From positions 1 to 42,103 of the forward strand of contig CAOSWK010000007.1 in the NCBI GenBank assembly GCA_948527295.1: 42,103 bases of DNA, in the 5' to 3' direction. The notes below the pieces were generated by a model, which was not told where the DNA came from, made no database searches, and worked only from the letters and a program-made list of their open reading frames with translations. Origin of the DNA: an uncultured Eubacteriales bacterium (GTDB lineage: Bacteria; Bacillota; Clostridia; Oscillospirales; Acutalibacteraceae). The position numbers were made by a program, and so were the translations under genes. Positions 39,176 through 42,103 of this stretch are shown here, piece after piece (position 1 is the first letter of the stretch; every line of letters begins with the position of its first letter).

Positions 39176-41167
39176 ATGAAAGATAATCTAATTCTATTGG
39201 CAGACTTACTTGCAAATGATGACAATTTCGCAGCTGATTTTTCTTCTAGAAAATTTGCAGATGATAAATTTAAATTAGCTAAGTCTAAGCTTAAAAATCT
39301 AGAAAAAGAGGAATTTACAGAGTTTTTGGAAAGTTTACAGAGTCTAGAAAAAATAGATCAAAAATTACCTTTAGATAAACTGCAAAATGTATCTGGAGGC
39401 GTTGGCGGTCATAAAACAAAATTAGCTGCGTTAACTTTTTTGAGCTTAGCACTAACTCCGCTAGCTTCTATGGGAACAGAAATAGCTTCGGCTCATTTTC
39501 CACTATTTTATCAAAAAATGTATACGAAAGATGAGAAAGAAATATTAGACGGTGCCCAGAGCATAGTGGCCAAAATAAAAAATTTAAAAATACCAAGTTT
39601 CTACTTTGACCCCACAAAGCCAAAACCAAAAAAAGACTACTTTAAAATAAATCTTGACACAATACGTGATCTATATAAAAAGTTAGCAAAAGTTGAAAAT
39701 GACTCATTTACCGAATGTTTGAGCAACTTAGACCCTAAAACAAAAGATTTAAATAATTATTTTGAAGGAAAGTTCTATGAGACAGATTTAGGGAAGAAAT
39801 ATAAAGAATTAGATAACAGAAGGCTATATTATGTAAATATATATAACAACGTTATAAAGAAAACTATTAAAAATGATACATTTTTTGAAAAAAACAAAAA
39901 AAGTTTGAACGGTTTTGACAGGTTAATTTTAAAAACAAATCTAGGAGATTATACTATTTCAAAATCAGATTACACTCATATTATTTATGGCGAATATTCA
40001 TATAACTACGCTGCTCTTCAGTATGGAGGTCATTCAAGTAAAGCGCGTCAGTTGCTTAAAAAAATATATTTTGAAAAAGCAGAAAAAGATACAGACACCG
40101 ACCGTAAAAATAAATTTATAGAAAAAGTGATAAAGAATGAAGAAAACCTTCCAGAAGATGAAAAAGGGTCTGTAACAAAAGATGGGCAACGAAAATCAAC
40201 GTCGAAAATCGGAATGAAAACATATCACTTAACTGATTCTAGTGAGGCAGTTCCTAACGAGGGCCAAGATGCAAATTACAAATATTTTGGCCACACTTTC
40301 TTCCCTAAAAATTTTGATGAACGAGGAATAATTAACGCGATAAAAGCGTGCATAGAAAACGATGATGTTACCATTGATCCAAAAACCGGCAAAAAATCTA
40401 ACGGAACAAGAAAGCCTGATGGTGAGTTAACATATAATTTTCATGCAATGATTAATGGTGTTCCTATTAGGGTTATTACAAGCGAAAAAAATGAAATTAA
40501 AACTGCATATCCCTTAATTGACGTTCATGAACATAACAAGGAATTTTATTGTCACCAAAAAAAGTTAAATAGTGTTAATATTGATTTGTCAGCGGATCCT
40601 TTTGCATCTTTAACGGCCCCACTAAACAATAACGACAATAATAATGAACTGACCACTTCACCTGAGCCCCCAAGTAATAGAAACGATGGAGTGCAGTATG
40701 GAAAAAGGAATACAATTAGTAAAAGTGAAGCAAATGCCATAAATAAAAAACACAACGAGTCAGGCACCATACAAACACAAAAAAATAAATTTGCGGGACT
40801 TATTAATGAATCTTCAGATGATGAGGAATATTATGATACAAAAGAAGAAGATAACAATGATAATGTAAATTTCGGGCAGAGTAGTACTGGAAGTGAATCT
40901 GGTAGAAATACTTCCTCTAACGACTCTTCTGATAATGAGCATTCTTATGGGACCGAAAGTGATTCTAGTGATGGCAGCAACTCTAAAAATATAAACGATT
41001 CAACAAAATCACAATTAGAAAAAGAACAGAATAATGAAGAAAATAAAGAATCAAATTTAACAAAATCACAATCAGAAAAGGAACAGAATAATGAAGAAAA
41101 CAGCGAATCAAATTCACTGTTTTCACGTATATGTTCATACTTTAAGTCTATTTTTGGGGGATCTTAA
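39176..41167 (+). CDS. EndoU ribonuclease toxin-like protein with double-glycine leader and acidic tail
   Basis: 663 residues. Residues 1-75 look like a double-glycine leader: helical, charged, ending LPLDKLQNVSGG (G74-G75), the site cut by C39-peptidase ABC exporters. A hydrophobic stretch follows at 83-100 (LAALTFLSLALTPLASMG). Residues about 263-446 match bacterial EndoU nuclease (PF14436): YTHIIYG (H268), YGGHSSKA (H286), TFFPKNFDERGIINAIKA, and GVPIRVITSEKNEIKTAYP with T443 and Y445, the expected active-site region. An unusually long insert sits between H286 and the FFP motif. Residues 480-645 are Ser/Asn/Glu-rich with a duplicated SQxEKEQNNEEN. The end is SLFSRICSYFKSIFGG. EndoU domains cut RNA; no immunity gene is evident. 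Confidence 0.8.
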   Translation: MKDNLILLADLLANDDNFAADFSSRKFADDKFKLAKSKLKNLEKEEFTEFLESLQSLEKIDQKLPLDKLQNVSGGVGGHKTKLAALTFLSLALTPLASMGTEIASAHFPLFYQKMYTKDEKEILDGAQSIVAKIKNLKIPSFYFDPTKPKPKKDYFKINLDTIRDLYKKLAKVENDSFTECLSNLDPKTKDLNNYFEGKFYETDLGKKYKELDNRRLYYVNIYNNVIKKTIKNDTFFEKNKKSLNGFDRLILKTNLGDYTISKSDYTHIIYGEYSYNYAALQYGGHSSKARQLLKKIYFEKAEKDTDTDRKNKFIEKVIKNEENLPEDEKGSVTKDGQRKSTSKIGMKTYHLTDSSEAVPNEGQDANYKYFGHTFFPKNFDERGIINAIKACIENDDVTIDPKTGKKSNGTRKPDGELTYNFHAMINGVPIRVITSEKNEIKTAYPLIDVHEHNKEFYCHQKKLNSVNIDLSADPFASLTAPLNNNDNNNELTTSPEPPSNRNDGVQYGKRNTISKSEANAINKKHNESGTIQTQKNKFAGLINESSDDEEYYDTKEEDNNDNVNFGQSSTGSESGRNTSSNDSSDNEHSYGTESDSSDGSNSKNINDSTKSQLEKEQNNEENKESNLTKSQSEKEQNNEENSESNSLFSRICSYFKSIFGGS

Positions 41168-41208
41168 AAGATATTGCAAAAAGCAGCACAGTTGGAATTT
41201 GTGTTTAA

Positions 41209-41345
41209 GAATTTACATCCCCTTGCTAGCTAGCCACAGTTATATTATTGTTGTGCGGGAAATACATTCCTTAAAAAAAGAAACAACAGATATAATTTCG
41301 GATAGTGCAAAGGGAACTAATTCGTGTGCCCCCAAATATGCCGAT
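41209..41345 (+). repeat. Intergenic repeat, copy 3, diverged (after the EndoU gene)
   Basis: Begins with TTACATCCCCTTGCTAGCTAG, similar to the CAGCCCTTTCCTAGCTG edge of copy 2. It contains AAACAACAGATATAATTTCGG, parallel to the AACA-AGATAATTTCAG block of copies 1 and 2. Its translation (YIIVVREIHSL, KKETTDIISDSAKGTNS) matches YILVHGSYKKTIEIISD of copy 2 and GTTEIISGGTNGINS of copy 1. The hairpin and YjbR tail are absent. Confidence 0.55.
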
Positions 41346-41496
41346 GAAACACCTTTGCTAAAATAATAATTTGCCAGAAATATTCAAAATATAAAAAGGG
41401 TACGTTGCTAAAACAAAATGAAAAAATCATTGAAAAAGTTGATGCAATAATTGTGTTGAGGAGCCGCTAAGTATTGCGGCACAAAGTTTGTTATAA

Positions 41497-41968
41497 ATTA
41501 CGTTAAAAAGCAAGAAAGAAGTAAAAGTTTACATAAGTTACTTTTTTGAAACGAAAAAAGGAACCAAAAACGTTCTAAGAGGGATTTCGATTTTCTCTAC
41601 CGACCAGCGACTCTCTGGACTGGCTATATATTACCGTGAGCATATATTTACAATAAAGAAGTCCTGCGGCAGAGTAACCATGGTGGGTAGTAGCGCTCGT
41701 CAGTACGGTCTACCTATTACAATAGAATGTAATTTTCTTACAATTAGCGAGTTGTTTAATTTTCTGGCAATTCAATTTTGAAGAAGAAAAGGCTGAGCTC
41801 AATAAAGCGCTAAAAAATTTATCAGATGAAGAGAAGTCTGCCTTAGGTGCAGTAAAAACCGGCGACGAAGCTACATACCGTGCAATTTCTATTTTAGGAT
41901 CTATGATGATCTTGGCTCTCGGATTAATGCTAAATTCGAAAATAAATAGGAAAAAATTTGATATGTGA
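41497..41968 (+). pseudogene. Decayed gene for a C-terminally anchored membrane protein
   Basis: Two consecutive stop-free frames without an ATG. The first (41497-41783) reads KVYISYFFETKKGTKNVLRG, then SGLAIYYREHIFTIKKS and ends NFLAIQF. The second frame then continues FEEEKAELNKALKNLSDEEK, and ISILGSMMILALGLML (a membrane helix) ending KKFDM at 41968. A frameshift near 41780 joins them. Family not recognised. Its position downstream of the EndoU gene would suit an immunity gene, but it is broken and this is only positional. Confidence 0.45.
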
Positions 41969-42031
41969 GAATATTAAGTCGTTAAGTTAAAAATCTCATA
42001 ATATTATAAAAAGTCGTTAACAAAAGTGAAG

Positions 42032-42103
42032 TGACCCCCATTTGTTAGACAAAAATGGAAGTCTAATGAAAGGGGTTATTTCTATGTCAGGAAGAAAAAA
42101 ATA
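42032..42103 (+). mobile_element. Left end of an IS3/IS150-type insertion sequence (cut by the window)
   Basis: TGACCCCCATTTGTTAGAC at 42032 has the TGACCCCC-type terminal repeat common in IS3-family elements, followed by a small TTAGAC/GTCTAA hairpin and a ribosome site AAAGGGG before an ATG at 42084. The element continues beyond the window, so its right end, target duplication and transposase could not be checked. Confidence 0.6.
42084..42103 (+). CDS. Probable IS3-family transposase OrfA, first codons only
   Basis: ATG 42084 gives MSGRKK before the window ends. This is the usual beginning of IS150-like OrfA (MxGRKKYS). Supported by the ribosome site AAAGGGG and the adjacent inverted-repeat end. 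Confidence 0.5.

Noticed and set aside
1..42103. tRNA or rRNA genes
   Set aside because: No CCA-type acceptor ends, cloverleaf arms or conserved rRNA segments were recognised on either strand.

Overview
The window looks like a chromosomal segment of a spore-forming, low-GC Gram-positive anaerobe of the class Clostridia, most likely in the Oscillospirales/Ruminococcaceae-like group. The evidence is a germination protease next to SpoIIP, an L27 with the N-terminal extension removed by Prp, Mini-III, a YitT protein, an Obg/Rel/RecJ housekeeping set, strong AGGAGG-type ribosome binding sites and TTGACA-17-TATAAT promoters. The genus cannot be fixed from the sequence alone.

Positions 1-28,800 are mostly core genome. 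In order: a tiny membrane peptide, rpsT (-), gpr-spoIIP plus a small membrane protein, a Ser-rich exported protein, tyrS (-), the rplU-prp-rpmA ribosomal operon, obgE-mrnC, a YitT protein, a tiny Asn/Gln-rich peptide (-), an RsmF-like rRNA methyltransferase, a zinc-dependent phospholipase-C-like protein, and a surface-glycan cassette (sugar transferase, sugar aminotransferase, O-antigen ligase/polymerase-like protein). These are followed by a zinc-ribbon membrane protein (-), an ECF S component, a stand-alone FakA-type domain, a dicarboxylate symporter (-), an AT-rich orphan exported protein, recJ-rel-MBL hydrolase-uridine kinase, a QueT-like transporter, TrkH/KtrB and a GH25-LysM lysozyme (-).

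Positions 28,800-42,103 are a visibly AT-rich accessory region with many broken genes. It holds a small LRR-like secreted protein, a decayed phage endolysin plus an intact holin, two XRE regulators, and a secreted ankyrin protein split by a one-base shift. It also holds a modular acidic/Asn-rich 895-residue protein with a broken 5' end, a zinc-ribbon remnant of a serine recombinase, and a secreted surface protein with an 11-G tract in its signal-peptide coding region. The end of the region carries a YjbR-like gene, a 663-residue protein, a decayed membrane-protein gene and the left end of an IS3-type element.

The most interesting locus is the 663-residue protein at 39,176-41,167. It combines an N-terminal double-glycine leader (of the type cut by C39-peptidase ABC exporters) with a central domain that reads as a bacterial EndoU ribonuclease toxin and a long acidic Ser/Asn/Glu tail. 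A large RNase carried by a bacteriocin-style leader is unusual. The three largest genes of the accessory region are each followed by a related, decaying intergenic repeat with a shared 32-nt core in two copies. Together with the poly-G switch and the split ankyrin gene, this suggests a fast-evolving, exported-effector island.
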